Shown: positions 1 through 9,016 of the stretch, piece after piece
Numbering within the stretch: the stretch's first letter is position 1
Layout of the letters: each line of letters opens with the position of its first letter
Source: Flavobacterium silvaticum
GTDB taxonomy: Bacteria; Bacteroidota; Bacteroidia; Flavobacteriales; Flavobacteriaceae
Length of the DNA: 64,000 nt
Direction: 5' to 3'
Assembly (NCBI RefSeq): GCF_012911565.1
Contig: NZ_JAAMPU010000105.1
Span: forward strand, 237,805-301,804
Notes under the pieces: model-generated
What the model saw: only the letters and a program-made list of their open reading frames with translations
Told to the model about the DNA's origin: nothing
Database searches by the model: none
Program-made: the position numbers and the translations under genes

Positions 1-2
1 TG

Positions 3-368
3 ATGAAACCGATTCTGGACGGAAAAAAACCGAAGCTGTTTTTTATCATTTCCAAAAAAGGAAACCGGGAACTCGCTGTCAATAAAAGTGAAATAATCAA
101 GAATCGCGGCGGATTCGAATCGGTTCAAACCTTTTATAATTTAGTTGTTTCAGAAGATGGTAAGATTTCCAAGACGCTGACTTTTTCAAATAGCGAAACC
201 GAAAAGGAAGTATCAAACCGAAACCAAATATTCTCTTTCATAACAGATAATTTTGCCGACTGTCCAAAAGTCACATCTCATTTCCAACTCTTTAAGAACG
301 ATACGGACAAACTGAATCTCACGATTCTGAATTATCTCGATAAGCCTGATACAGTGAAATGCAAATAA
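3..368 (+). CDS. hypothetical protein, probably cut by window edge
   Basis: The first readable ATG is at base 3, so the true start may lie to the left of the window. The visible 121 residues are soluble, rich in Lys, Asn, Thr and Ser, with no membrane segment and no motif I recognise. It ends at a hairpin terminator shared with the convergent gltX gene. I assign no function. The open frame, the normal codon use and the terminator right after its stop support a real gene. Confidence 0.55.
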   Translation: MKPILDGKKPKLFFIISKKGNRELAVNKSEIIKNRGGFESVQTFYNLVVSEDGKISKTLTFSNSETEKEVSNRNQIFSFITDNFADCPKVTSHFQLFKNDTDKLNLTILNYLDKPDTVKCK

Positions 369-397
369 AAAAGCTCCTTTTTACGGGAGCTTTTTCT
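367..397. terminator. bidirectional hairpin terminator
   Basis: An AAGCTCC / GGGAGCTT stem sits between two convergent stop codons, with A-runs on the left and T-runs on the right. It can therefore act for both the leftmost gene and gltX. Confidence 0.8.
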
Positions 398-1903
398 TTA
401 TAAGTTGGCAATGGCATATTTGATCCTGCGGATGCTTTCGTCTTTGCCAATCAGTTCCAGAATGTCATACAAATGAATGCCTTTCATGCTTCCTACAAGG
501 CTCACGCGCAACGGTTGCATGATTTTTCCAATCCCGATTCCATTCGCTGCCGCCCAATCTTTTACATAGGTTTCCAATGCCGATGCGTCAAACCCAGGTG
601 CATTTTCCAACAATTGGAATAATTGGCTCATGATTTCCGCCGATTGATCGTTCCATTTTTTGGCGGCTCCTTCTTCAAATGTTTCCGGCGCCACAAAAAG
701 GTAATCGGATAATTCCCAGAATTCAGATACAAAATGTGCGCGGTCTTTTATAAGGGAAACGATGCGTTCTGCTTTTTCAGGTGAAATTGAAATCCCTTTT
801 TCAGACAGTATTTCCAGATAGTACTCCGCCAGTTCCGAATCTGGTTTTCCAACGAGATATTGATGGTTGAACCACTTATTTTTATCCGGATTGAACTTCG
901 CACCGGCTTTGTGCACGCGTTCCAGATCAAAAGATTGTGCCAATTCATCTAATGTGAAAAGCTCTTTTTCCGTTCCGTCGTTCCAGCCCAAAAGAGCAAG
1001 GAAATTGACTACGGCTTCGGGGAAATATCCGTTTTCGCGATAGCCCGATGATATGCCTTCAGCTGTCTTCCATTCGAGTGGAAACACCGGAAAGCCCATT
1101 TTGTCGCCGTCGCGTTTGGACAATTTTCCATTTCCGATTGGCTTTAGGATCAACGGCAAATGCGCGAATTCAGGCGCCTGCCAACCGAAAGATTTATACA
1201 GCAAGGCGTGGAGCGGGAGAGAAGGCAGCCATTCTTCACCGCGTATTACGTGAGACGTTTCCATTAAATGATCATCCACAATATTAGCCAGATGATAGGT
1301 CGGCATGCCATCGCTTTTGAACAAAACCTTATCGTCGAGCAAATTCGTATCGAACTTAATTTCACCCCGGATCAAATCAGTAAGGATTAACGTTTCTCCT
1401 TCCGGAATCTTAAACCGGATTACATATTCGGCCCCATTTTCCAGGCGCTCTTTCGTTTGGGTCGCAGTCAGCGCCAACGAATTGTCAAGTACGTCGCGAA
1501 CGGAATGATTGTATATGAATGTATTCCCATTAGCCTCGGCACTTTTGCGAAGGTTATCGAGACTTTCAGCCGAATCGAATGCATAATAGGCATGACCCAA
1601 TTCCACCAATCTATCTGCGTATTCGCGGTACATTTCCTTGCGCTCGCTTTGTCTGTACGGCCCGAATTTTTCATTCTTCCCAACGGTTTCGGAAGGTGAA
1701 ATCCCCAGCCATTCCAAAGCCTCGAAAATATAGGCTTCGGCACCGGGAACGAACCGATTCTGGTCGGTATCTTCAATACGAAGGTAGAATGTCCCGCCGT
1801 GTTTTTTGGCGAACAAATAATTGAAAAGAGCCGTACGGACACCGCCAATATGGAGCGGGCCTGTCGGGCTTGGCGCAAATCGAACGCGAACTGGTCTTGG
1901 CAT
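398..1903 (-). CDS. gltX: glutamyl-tRNA synthetase
   Basis: Class I aminoacyl-tRNA synthetase that charges tRNA-Glu in the cytoplasm. The N-terminus carries the HIGH-type signature (PSPTGPLHIGG, about residues 11-21) and KLSKR lies near residue 258; the C-terminal part is the helical anticodon-binding region. The length of 501 residues is normal for the family. The frame stays open to an ATG at 1921, but that codon lies inside a TATCTTTG -7 box, so I chose the start at 1903 (MPRPVRVRF), which leaves a leader of about 10-15 bases. It converges with the leftmost gene across a shared terminator. Whether it is strictly tRNA-Glu specific cannot be read from the sequence. Confidence 0.96.
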   Translation of the reverse strand: MPRPVRVRFAPSPTGPLHIGGVRTALFNYLFAKKHGGTFYLRIEDTDQNRFVPGAEAYIFEALEWLGISPSETVGKNEKFGPYRQSERKEMYREYADRLVELGHAYYAFDSAESLDNLRKSAEANGNTFIYNHSVRDVLDNSLALTATQTKERLENGAEYVIRFKIPEGETLILTDLIRGEIKFDTNLLDDKVLFKSDGMPTYHLANIVDDHLMETSHVIRGEEWLPSLPLHALLYKSFGWQAPEFAHLPLILKPIGNGKLSKRDGDKMGFPVFPLEWKTAEGISSGYRENGYFPEAVVNFLALLGWNDGTEKELFTLDELAQSFDLERVHKAGAKFNPDKNKWFNHQYLVGKPDSELAEYYLEILSEKGISISPEKAERIVSLIKDRAHFVSEFWELSDYLFVAPETFEEGAAKKWNDQSAEIMSQLFQLLENAPGFDASALETYVKDWAAANGIGIGKIMQPLRVSLVGSMKGIHLYDILELIGKDESIRRIKYAIANL

Positions 1904-1918
1904 TTGTAGAAATTTTTG

Positions 1919-1926
1919 CAAAGATA
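1919..1926 (-). promoter_or_regulatory. -7 box TATCTTTG upstream of gltX
   Basis: Matches the Bacteroidota primary sigma -7 consensus TAnnTTTG and ends 15 bases before the chosen gltX start. I see no TTG -33 element at the usual spacing. Confidence 0.6.
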
Positions 1927-2012
1927 TACTAGTCGTCAGTCAAATGAAGAAAGCGAAGCACTAAAACATAAATTGCCCGGATTAAACTATAATTATTTAG
2001 CAAATTAAGCCT

Positions 2013-2062
2013 GTTTACAAAAATCGCGTTTACAAAATTTTGTAAACGACTCATACGTAAAC
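2013..2062. repeat. perfect 22-bp palindrome with two extra half-sites
   Basis: Bases 2027-2048 are a perfect palindrome (CGTTTACAAAA followed by its exact complement). GTTTACAAAA occurs again at 2013-2022 and GTAAAC at 2057-2062, so four GTTTAC half-sites lie within 50 bases. It lies in the divergent region between gltX and the DUF4175 gene. It could be a regulator binding cluster or the edge of the repeat element that follows. Confidence 0.6.
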
Positions 2063-2088
2063 ATTTTTTCGGCACTGCTCGACAATTC

Positions 2089-2270
2089 GTGCTTTTAGCT
2101 TCACATTTAGGAGCTGTTCCGGCTGTGCGCTATAGCTTTTTTGAAAACTGCCGCAATTTCAACGCGCTTCGGGAGCTTCCGTTGGTCGCTCCTTCGCTGC
2201 GGCAATTGCAGGCGGTTTTTTTCAAAAGGCTGCCACTTCCATCACGGGCTAGGCTGCTTTTCCATCAACA
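2089..2270 (+). repeat. noncoding intergenic repeat-like element with long hairpin
   Basis: Begins near TTTAGGAGCTGTTCC. The arms 2134-2158 and 2204-2231 are imperfect inverted repeats, with a nested GCGCTTCGGGAGC / GCTCCTTCGCTGC stem inside. The bases after it (CACTTCCATCACGGGCTAGG) resemble a dispersed intergenic sequence that I recall from Flavobacterium genomes. Its composition differs from the AT-rich flanks. The 66-residue open frame across it is not protein-like. The family assignment is from memory and unverified. Confidence 0.5.
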
Positions 2271-2336
2271 ATCCCTTAACATATATTAAAACCGAAATCC
2301 TTACTTTTATCGGTTATAGGAACAAATTCCACCATT

Positions 2337-5300
2337 TTGGAAACATCGAACGTCATTTACGAAAAGCTTGAGGCTTTCATCCGGAAATATTATACAAATG
2401 AACTCATTCGCGGCAGCATCTTTTTTGTCGGAATCGGTTTGTTATACTTTTTGCTTACGCTTTCGGTGGAATATTTCCTGTGGCTCAAACCGGTTTACCG
2501 GACCATTTTATTCTGGGCTTTTGTAGCCGTTGAGATTTTCCTGTTGACACGGTTTGTTTTGTTCCCGATTTTTAAACTGACACGGTTGCAAAAAGGAATC
2601 GGTTACAAAGAAGCATCGGTCATCATCGGCAATCATTTTGGAGAAGTCAGCGACAAGCTCACGAATTTCCTGCAACTGAGCCAGGATGGAAGCAAATCTG
2701 AACTATTGCTGGCATCAATCGATCAAAAGGCATCAGGACTCAAACTAGTTCCATTCACCAATGCCGTCAACTTTAAATCGAATACCAAATACCTGCCGCT
2801 AGCGATTCTTCCGGTGCTTTTCGTGTTGTTCTTTTGGCTATCAGGGAATAACGAATTCCTAAGCCAGAGCCTGAATCGAGTTGTCCATTACCAAAGCCAG
2901 TTTTTACCGCCGGCTCCGTTCGAACTTACCGTTTTAAATAAAAGCCTTCAGGTGGAGCAGAACCAGGATTTTGTGCTGCGTGTCAAAGCCCAGGGCAAGG
3001 TAATCCCGGAGCAGGCGATGATTTTCCTTGGAGATGAAAGCTATTATATGGAACCTGTGGGAGCAGGGGAATTCCAGTATGTTTTTTCAAAACCAAGAGC
3101 GGATACTGAATTTTATGTGCAGGCGAATCAGGTTCAGTCGAAGGAATATGAGCTTTCTGTTGTTACGGTTCCGTCCATCGAGAACTTTGAAATGGTGCTG
3201 AATTTCCCATCGTACCTGAATAAGAAATCTGAGAAAGTCCAGGGCGGCGGAAATGCAATCGTCCCCGAAGGAACCAAAATCACGTGGAACATCAATACCA
3301 TAGCGACAGAGCGCGTCGATTATACATCGGGTGGAAGCAATCTTGCCTTCGGGAAAAACGGAGATGCATTTTCACTCTCAAAATCAATCACGCAAAACAC
3401 CGAATATCAAATCCGGACGTCGAATAAAAAAGTTCAGGATTACGAAAAGCTCAATTATCGCATTTCGGTCATCAAAGACCAATTCCCGACCATAAACGTA
3501 GGAAATGCGCCCGACAGCCTTAAAGTAGAGAAAAAGTACGTTTTAGGCCAGGTTGCGGACGATTATGGATTGTCTAAACTTCAGGTCGTTTATTATCCAC
3601 AAGGCCAGCCGTCACAGGCAATCAGGGCCAATATCAATGTGAAAAAGGATGTTTTCGATCAATTCGTATTTGCTTTCCCGTCGAATCTTCAGGTCAAGGC
3701 AGGCATTTCGTATGATTATTACTTTGAAGTATTTGATAATGATGTGCTTAACGGATACAAAAGCAGTAAATCGTCTGTATTCTCGAATAGGATCCAAACC
3801 GAACAGGAAAAACAGGATGATGCTTTGCAACAGCAGAACAGCAACCTGAACAGCCTTGAAAAGTCGTTGCAGAATCAACAGAAGCAATTATCTGAACTCG
3901 ACAAAATCCAGCAATCGGGTAAAGAAAAAGAAAGCCTTGAATTCAAGGATCAGCAAAAAGTAAATGACTTCATCAAACGCCAGCAACAGCAGGACAAGAT
4001 GATGAAAGATTTTGCAAAGAAGCTTGAGGAAAACCTGGAAAAATTCAATCCGGACAAAAAGGACGAGTTCAAGGAAGAATTGCAGCGTCGTCTGGAAAAG
4101 ACCGATAAGGAAATGGAGAAGAATCAAAAGCTTCTTGACGAATTGAAGGAACTCAATGATAAAATCAGCAAGGAAGAATTGTTTGAAAAAATGGATGAGT
4201 TCAAGCAGAATGCTAAAAATCAGACCAAGACTCTGGAACAATTGGTAGAACTGACCAAACGGTATTACGTTGAGAAAAAAGCCGAACAGATTGCCGATAA
4301 ACTTGACAAACTCGGCGACAAACAAAACGAGCTTTCCAACAAAGACAAGGAAAATACCGAAAAGGCACAGCAGGAAATAAACAAGGAATTCGACGATCTC
4401 AAAAAGGAACTCGATGACCTTGAAAAAGACAACAAGGAGCTCAAGTCTCCAATGGATATACCTGACACGGATGCTCAGGAGAAAAGCGTAGAAGACGACC
4501 TTAAAAAAGCTACGGAACAACTGCAAAAGAATGATTCCGGAAAGGCCAAGCCCAAACAAAAAAGTGCAGCCAATAAAATGAAGGAAATGGGTGGCAAGAT
4601 GATGGAAAGCATGGGAGGTGGAGAAATGGAACAACTGGAAGAAGACGTAAAAATGTTGCGACAGATTCTTGACAATTTGCTTGCATTTTCTTTTTCAGAA
4701 GAAGATTTGATGAACGATTTTAAGTCGCTCAGGAGGAATGCACCGTCGTTCAACAAAAACCTCAAATTACAACAGGATTTGAAACTGCAGTTCCGCCATG
4801 TGGATGATTCGTTGTTTGCCATGTCTCTGAGGAATCCGAAAATCACTGAGAATGTAACGGAGGAAATAGGAAATGTCCATTACAACATGGATAAATCGCT
4901 TGAAGCTTTTGCAGACGCACAGGTTCCGAAAGGCACGTCACATCAGCAATATGCCATATCAGCAGCCAATAGACTCGCCGATTTCCTCAGCCAGATCATG
5001 AACAGCATGCAAATGCAGATGCAAATGTCAGGACAAGGTCAAGGCGGAAAACCAAAGCCGGGCCAAGGACAAGGGTCAGGAATGCAACTGCCGGATATTA
5101 TCCAAAAGCAACAAGGTCTTGGAGAAAAAATGAAACAAGGCATGCAGAAAGGGGATAAGCCCGGAGACAAATCTGGCGAACAACCCGGCGATGGACAAAA
5201 ACCGGGACAGGGAAAGAAACCAGGTGAAAAAGGACAGAATCCGGGTCAGGGCGGACAAGGCCAACAGGGACAGAACGGTAAATCTGGCCAGAATGGAAAG

Positions 5301-5780
5301 AGCGGAAATTCAGGTGGTGGAAACGGGCAAGGTCAGGGTAATCAGGATAGCGATGGACGCGATGGGGAAGGAGATGCCAAAGCCATTATGGAAATTTATA
5401 AGGAACAACGTCAGTTGCGCGAAGCCCTTGAAAAGGAATTGCGTAAACAAGGCATGGGTGGAAACGGACAGGCTGCTTTGGATCAGATGAAATCCATTGA
5501 GAAACAGCTTCTTAACAAAGGTTTTAATAACGATGTGCTTCAAAAAGCATTAAATCTGAAATATGAATTGCTAAAACTTGAAAAAGCCGTCCAGCAGCAA
5601 GGTGAGGAAAAGAAGCGGCAATCTGAAACCAATCGCAAAGCGTTTAACAATCAAACCAATGCGCTTCCGGCCTCTCTTCAGGACTATTTGAACAGCATTG
5701 AAATATTAAACAGACAAAGCTTACCTTTGCGCTCCAATTACAACCAGAAGGTTCAGGAATATTTTAAAGCCAATGATTAG
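2337..5780 (+). CDS. large DUF4175-type membrane protein
   Basis: 1147 residues. Three hydrophobic segments (about 26-46, 52-75 and 150-168) anchor it in the inner membrane. A beta-rich region to about 500 follows, then a long Lys/Glu/Gln coiled coil (about 500-790), then a Gly/Gln/Lys/Pro low-complexity tract (about 900-1020), then a conserved helical tail. It matches the architecture of the flavobacterial DUF4175 family, whose function is unknown. The start appears to be TTG: the family begins with a short polar peptide before NVIYEKLEAFIRKYY, and there is no in-frame ATG at that point. It overlaps ybeY by 8 bases, so the two are probably translationally coupled. Confidence 0.85.
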   Translation: METSNVIYEKLEAFIRKYYTNELIRGSIFFVGIGLLYFLLTLSVEYFLWLKPVYRTILFWAFVAVEIFLLTRFVLFPIFKLTRLQKGIGYKEASVIIGNHFGEVSDKLTNFLQLSQDGSKSELLLASIDQKASGLKLVPFTNAVNFKSNTKYLPLAILPVLFVLFFWLSGNNEFLSQSLNRVVHYQSQFLPPAPFELTVLNKSLQVEQNQDFVLRVKAQGKVIPEQAMIFLGDESYYMEPVGAGEFQYVFSKPRADTEFYVQANQVQSKEYELSVVTVPSIENFEMVLNFPSYLNKKSEKVQGGGNAIVPEGTKITWNINTIATERVDYTSGGSNLAFGKNGDAFSLSKSITQNTEYQIRTSNKKVQDYEKLNYRISVIKDQFPTINVGNAPDSLKVEKKYVLGQVADDYGLSKLQVVYYPQGQPSQAIRANINVKKDVFDQFVFAFPSNLQVKAGISYDYYFEVFDNDVLNGYKSSKSSVFSNRIQTEQEKQDDALQQQNSNLNSLEKSLQNQQKQLSELDKIQQSGKEKESLEFKDQQKVNDFIKRQQQQDKMMKDFAKKLEENLEKFNPDKKDEFKEELQRRLEKTDKEMEKNQKLLDELKELNDKISKEELFEKMDEFKQNAKNQTKTLEQLVELTKRYYVEKKAEQIADKLDKLGDKQNELSNKDKENTEKAQQEINKEFDDLKKELDDLEKDNKELKSPMDIPDTDAQEKSVEDDLKKATEQLQKNDSGKAKPKQKSAANKMKEMGGKMMESMGGGEMEQLEEDVKMLRQILDNLLAFSFSEEDLMNDFKSLRRNAPSFNKNLKLQQDLKLQFRHVDDSLFAMSLRNPKITENVTEEIGNVHYNMDKSLEAFADAQVPKGTSHQQYAISAANRLADFLSQIMNSMQMQMQMSGQGQGGKPKPGQGQGSGMQLPDIIQKQQGLGEKMKQGMQKGDKPGDKSGEQPGDGQKPGQGKKPGEKGQNPGQGGQGQQGQNGKSGQNGKSGNSGGGNGQGQGNQDSDGRDGEGDAKAIMEIYKEQRQLREALEKELRKQGMGGNGQAALDQMKSIEKQLLNKGFNNDVLQKALNLKYELLKLEKAVQQQGEEKKRQSETNRKAFNNQTNALPASLQDYLNSIEILNRQSLPLRSNYNQKVQEYFKAND

Positions 5781-6192
5781 TTTTAACTACGAAACGGAAT
5801 TTGAATTGGAAGACGAAGCATATTATGCCGATTGGGTTTCCCGTATCATTTCTTCCGAATCCAAAATAGAAGGAGACATCAATTATATCTTCTGTGACGA
5901 TGACTATTTGCTTGAATTGAACCAGCAATATCTGAATCACGATACGTTGACCGACATTATCAGCTTCGATTATTCTGTAGGAAACGAATTACACGGAGAT
6001 ATTTTTATTTCTATCGATCGCGTCAAAGAAAACTCAGATGAATTTACCGTTTCGTTTGAAGACGAACTCAAAAGAGTTGTCGCCCACGGTGTATTGCACT
6101 ACTGCGGTTATAAAGATAAAACAGAGAGTGACGAAAAGGTAATGCGGAACAAAGAAGAAGAAAAAATGTCTATGTTCCACGTGAAACAATAA
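5773..6192 (+). CDS. ybeY: endoribonuclease YbeY, rRNA maturation factor
   Basis: Metal-dependent RNase of the UPF0054 family, involved in 16S rRNA 3'-end maturation and ribosome quality control. 139 residues with the family core HGVLHYCGYKD. The first two His ligands are present, but the third His of the usual HGxLHxxGYDH is replaced: the aligned residue is Asp. I recall this variant from other Bacteroidota. The last codons (MFHVKQ) are also a perfect parS match, so the end of the gene doubles as a DNA site. It follows the DUF4175 gene with an 8-base overlap. Confidence 0.9.
   Translation: MISFNYETEFELEDEAYYADWVSRIISSESKIEGDINYIFCDDDYLLELNQQYLNHDTLTDIISFDYSVGNELHGDIFISIDRVKENSDEFTVSFEDELKRVVAHGVLHYCGYKDKTESDEKVMRNKEEEKMSMFHVKQ
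6173..6188. promoter_or_regulatory. parS centromere-like site 1
   Basis: TGTTCCACGTGAAACA matches the bacterial parS consensus TGTTNCACGTGAAACA at every position. ParB/Spo0J loads here in organisms with chromosomal ParABS. The site lies inside the last codons of ybeY, just before mnmG. A near copy lies just after mnmG. Confidence 0.82.
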
Positions 6193-6194
6193 TG

Positions 6195-6200
6195 AAGGAG
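6195..6200 (+). promoter_or_regulatory. Shine-Dalgarno AAGGAG before mnmG
   Basis: AAGGAG lies 4 bases before the mnmG ATG. This is unusual here: almost no other gene in the window has a recognisable Shine-Dalgarno, as expected for Bacteroidota. It supports the chosen mnmG start. Confidence 0.5.
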
Positions 6201-6204
6201 AAGT

Positions 6205-8076
6205 ATGTTCAATGAAGTATACGATGTGATTGTTGTCGGAGCGGGACACGCAGGTTCTGAGGCTGCGGCGGCATCGGCAAATCTTGGGTGCAAGACATTG
6301 CTGGTGACTATGAGTTTGCAAAATATCGCCCAAATGTCGTGTAATCCGGCCATGGGAGGTATTGCTAAAGGCCAGATTGTTCGTGAGATTGACGCACTTG
6401 GAGGTTATTCCGGTATTGTGTCCGATAAGACAGCCATCCAGTTCAAAATGCTCAACAAATCGAAAGGCCCGGCCATGTGGTCGCCACGTGTGCAAAGCGA
6501 CCGAATGCGTTTTGCCGAAGAATGGCGATTGATGCTCGAGGCAACCCCAAATCTTGACTTTTATCAGGAAATGGTTTCGGGGTTGATTATAGAAAGTGGG
6601 AAAGTTGCCGGCGTCAAAACATCACTGGGAATTGAAATCCGATCCAAAGCTGTTGTGCTTACGAATGGGACTTTCCTGAACGGATTGATCCACATTGGTG
6701 AAAAGCAATTTGGCGGTGGAAGAGCTGGAGAAAGTGCATCTTACGGAATTACTGAAGATTTAGTAAAAGCAGGTTTTGAAGCCGGTAGAATGAAAACCGG
6801 AACGCCGCCAAGGGTTGACGGTCGGTCACTTGATTATTCGAAAATGAATGAGGAAAGGGGAGATGAGAAGCCGCAGAAATTTTCCTATTCGGACGAAACT
6901 TCACCATTGAAAAACCAGCGTTCCTGTTACATGACTTATACTTCGCTCGATGTCCATGATATTTTACGTGAAGGTTTTGACAGATCGCCTATGTTTAACG
7001 GCCGAATCAAAAGCCTTGGGCCGCGTTATTGTCCTTCAATCGAAGATAAGATCAATCGATTTGCAGATAAAGAAAGGCATCAGCTTTTTGTTGAACCTGA
7101 AGGTTGGAATACGGTTGAAGTCTATGTGAACGGATTTTCTACTTCTTTGCCGGAGGATATTCAGTATAAAGCATTGAAGTCTGTTGTTGGATTTGAGAAT
7201 GTAAAATTCTTCCGCCCGGGATATGCCATAGAATACGATTATTTTCCACCGACACAATTGAAACACACACTTGAAACCAAATTGGTTGATGGTTTATTCT
7301 TCGCCGGACAAATCAATGGAACTACAGGCTATGAAGAAGCCGGTGCACAAGGGTTGATGGCCGGAATAAATGCAGCATTAAAAGTCAAAGAACAAGATCC
7401 GTTGATTTTGCGACGTGATGAAGCTTATATTGGTGTTTTAATTGATGATTTGATTACCAAAGGAACAGAAGAACCATATAGAATGTTCACCTCACGTGCC
7501 GAATACAGGACCTTGTTGCGTCAGGATAATGCCGATTTCCGTCTTACCCCCAAATCATTCGAAATTGGTTTGGCATCTGAGAAACGAATGAAACGTATGG
7601 AACAAAAAATGGCTGAAAGCGAAAAAATGGTTCAGTTCTTTAAGCAGACGAGTGTTTCTGTTGAAGAAACGAATCCGATACTTTTAGAGAAGGAAAGCGC
7701 TCCCATTTCCCAGTCTGATAAAATGTTCAAAGTGTTTTCGCGTCCGCAGATTGAACTCGAAGATATGTTGCGATTTCGAGATGTTTCCGATTATGTCCTA
7801 GAAAACAATCTCGATGAAGAAATTGTAGAACAAGCAGCCATACAGGTCAAATATTCCGGATACATAGAAAAAGAGCGCAACAATGCGGATAAATTGACCC
7901 GACTCGAAGACGTTCGTATTCCGGACGCGTTCGATTACAGCCAGATTAAGTCCATGTCAATAGAGGCAAGACAAAAATTAGCTAAAATCAAACCCATAAC
8001 TATATCGCAAGCATCTCGTGTCAGCGGTGTTTCCCCAAGCGATATTTCAGTTCTTTTAGTCCATATGGGACGATAG
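6205..8076 (+). CDS. mnmG: tRNA U34 carboxymethylaminomethyl-modifying enzyme MnmG
   Basis: FAD-dependent subunit that with MnmE installs the (carboxymethyl)aminomethyl group at wobble uridine 34 of some tRNAs. 623 residues, normal length. The N-terminal Rossmann motif VVGAGHAGSEAA binds FAD. The family signatures GPxYCPSIEDKI and GQINGTTGYEEAGAQG are present, and the C-terminal helical domain ends with the RVSGVSPSDISVLLVHM-type tail. In many bacteria this gene lies next to oriC, and here it is bracketed by two parS-like sites. A gene for MnmE is not in the window. Confidence 0.97.
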   Translation: MFNEVYDVIVVGAGHAGSEAAAASANLGCKTLLVTMSLQNIAQMSCNPAMGGIAKGQIVREIDALGGYSGIVSDKTAIQFKMLNKSKGPAMWSPRVQSDRMRFAEEWRLMLEATPNLDFYQEMVSGLIIESGKVAGVKTSLGIEIRSKAVVLTNGTFLNGLIHIGEKQFGGGRAGESASYGITEDLVKAGFEAGRMKTGTPPRVDGRSLDYSKMNEERGDEKPQKFSYSDETSPLKNQRSCYMTYTSLDVHDILREGFDRSPMFNGRIKSLGPRYCPSIEDKINRFADKERHQLFVEPEGWNTVEVYVNGFSTSLPEDIQYKALKSVVGFENVKFFRPGYAIEYDYFPPTQLKHTLETKLVDGLFFAGQINGTTGYEEAGAQGLMAGINAALKVKEQDPLILRRDEAYIGVLIDDLITKGTEEPYRMFTSRAEYRTLLRQDNADFRLTPKSFEIGLASEKRMKRMEQKMAESEKMVQFFKQTSVSVEETNPILLEKESAPISQSDKMFKVFSRPQIELEDMLRFRDVSDYVLENNLDEEIVEQAAIQVKYSGYIEKERNNADKLTRLEDVRIPDAFDYSQIKSMSIEARQKLAKIKPITISQASRVSGVSPSDISVLLVHMGR

Positions 8077-8090
8077 TTTCACGTGGAACA
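8075..8090. promoter_or_regulatory. parS centromere-like site 2
   Basis: The reverse complement reads TGTTCCACGTGAAACT, which is 15 of 16 positions of the parS consensus. It overlaps the mnmG stop codon, about 1.9 kb from the first site. Confidence 0.72.
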
Positions 8091-8108
8091 ATCAGATTTT
8101 TACAAAAA

Positions 8109-8951
8109 GTGACAAAAACCATCTATTTATCAACCAAGGATCACTCAGTTAGCGGTGAAATTTTTGATTTAGAGTACAATTCTGAATCGGACTTGCTCAA
8201 AACGATTCCACAACCACCAGAATCGCAACTCGGCAACTATTATCAAAGCGAAGATTATATTTCCCACACCGATTCTAAACGAACGTTATTTGAGAAAGTA
8301 TACCATTGGGTTCGGTCGTTTGCATTGAAGTCAAAGCTCAACCTGATTCAGCCATGGAAAGCAGCAAATTCCCGGTTGTTGGACATTGGTGCAGGAACAG
8401 GGGATTTTTTATCCGAAGCCACAAAATCAGGTTGGCAAACCACCGGATTCGAACCAAGTGAATCGGCCCGAAAAATAGCTTTGGGAAAAGAGGTAACACT
8501 TACAGACGACTTAAAGAATTTACCCGATTCCTCTTTCGATGCGATAACCATGTGGCATGTTCTGGAACACGTTCCGGACGTTGACGTACAAATTTTGGAA
8601 CTCAAAAGGCTTTTGAAACCAACAGGGATTTTAGTCATCGCCGTTCCCAATTTCAAATCATATGATGCGAAGATCTATGGATCTTTTTGGGCAGCTTACG
8701 ATGTACCACGTCATTTGACACATTTTTCGCGTCAGTCGATCTCAAGATTGTTTGCGAACCATCATATGGAACTCATCAAATATAAACCCATGTGGTTCGA
8801 TGCCTTTTATGTGAGCTTATTGTCGGAAAAATATCGTTCCGGAAGTATGAAACCTATAAAATCTTTATTCAACGGATTGATTTCCAATATAAAAGGGTGT
8901 TTTTCAGGTGAATTTTCATCTCATATCTACCTCATTCGGCACAAAGCCTGA
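8109..8951 (+). CDS. class I SAM-dependent methyltransferase
   Basis: 280 residues with a GTG start that fits the short gap after mnmG. Motif I LLDIGAGTGDF (SAM binding), then DAITMWHVLEHVPD (motif II region, typical of Methyltransf_23/UbiE-like enzymes) and LLKPTGILVIAVPNF are clear. The C-terminal part (WAAYDVPRHLTHFS) is typical of bacterial methyltransferases that act on small molecules or sugars. The substrate is unknown. It probably reads through from mnmG. Confidence 0.88.
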   Translation: MTKTIYLSTKDHSVSGEIFDLEYNSESDLLKTIPQPPESQLGNYYQSEDYISHTDSKRTLFEKVYHWVRSFALKSKLNLIQPWKAANSRLLDIGAGTGDFLSEATKSGWQTTGFEPSESARKIALGKEVTLTDDLKNLPDSSFDAITMWHVLEHVPDVDVQILELKRLLKPTGILVIAVPNFKSYDAKIYGSFWAAYDVPRHLTHFSRQSISRLFANHHMELIKYKPMWFDAFYVSLLSEKYRSGSMKPIKSLFNGLISNIKGCFSGEFSSHIYLIRHKA

Positions 8952-9016
8952 AATACTTTTCCCTACTAAACGAATTTTTATACTTTTACGCGAATTTTTT
9001 AAAACCGACAACCATA

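Noticed and set aside
2089..2289. 66-residue open frame in the repeat element
   Set aside because: It lies across inverted repeat arms and has no protein-like features.
3888..4634. 248-residue minus-strand open frame
   Set aside because: It is the shadow of the Lys/Glu-rich coiled coil of the DUF4175 gene. The translation is a biased Phe/Leu run.
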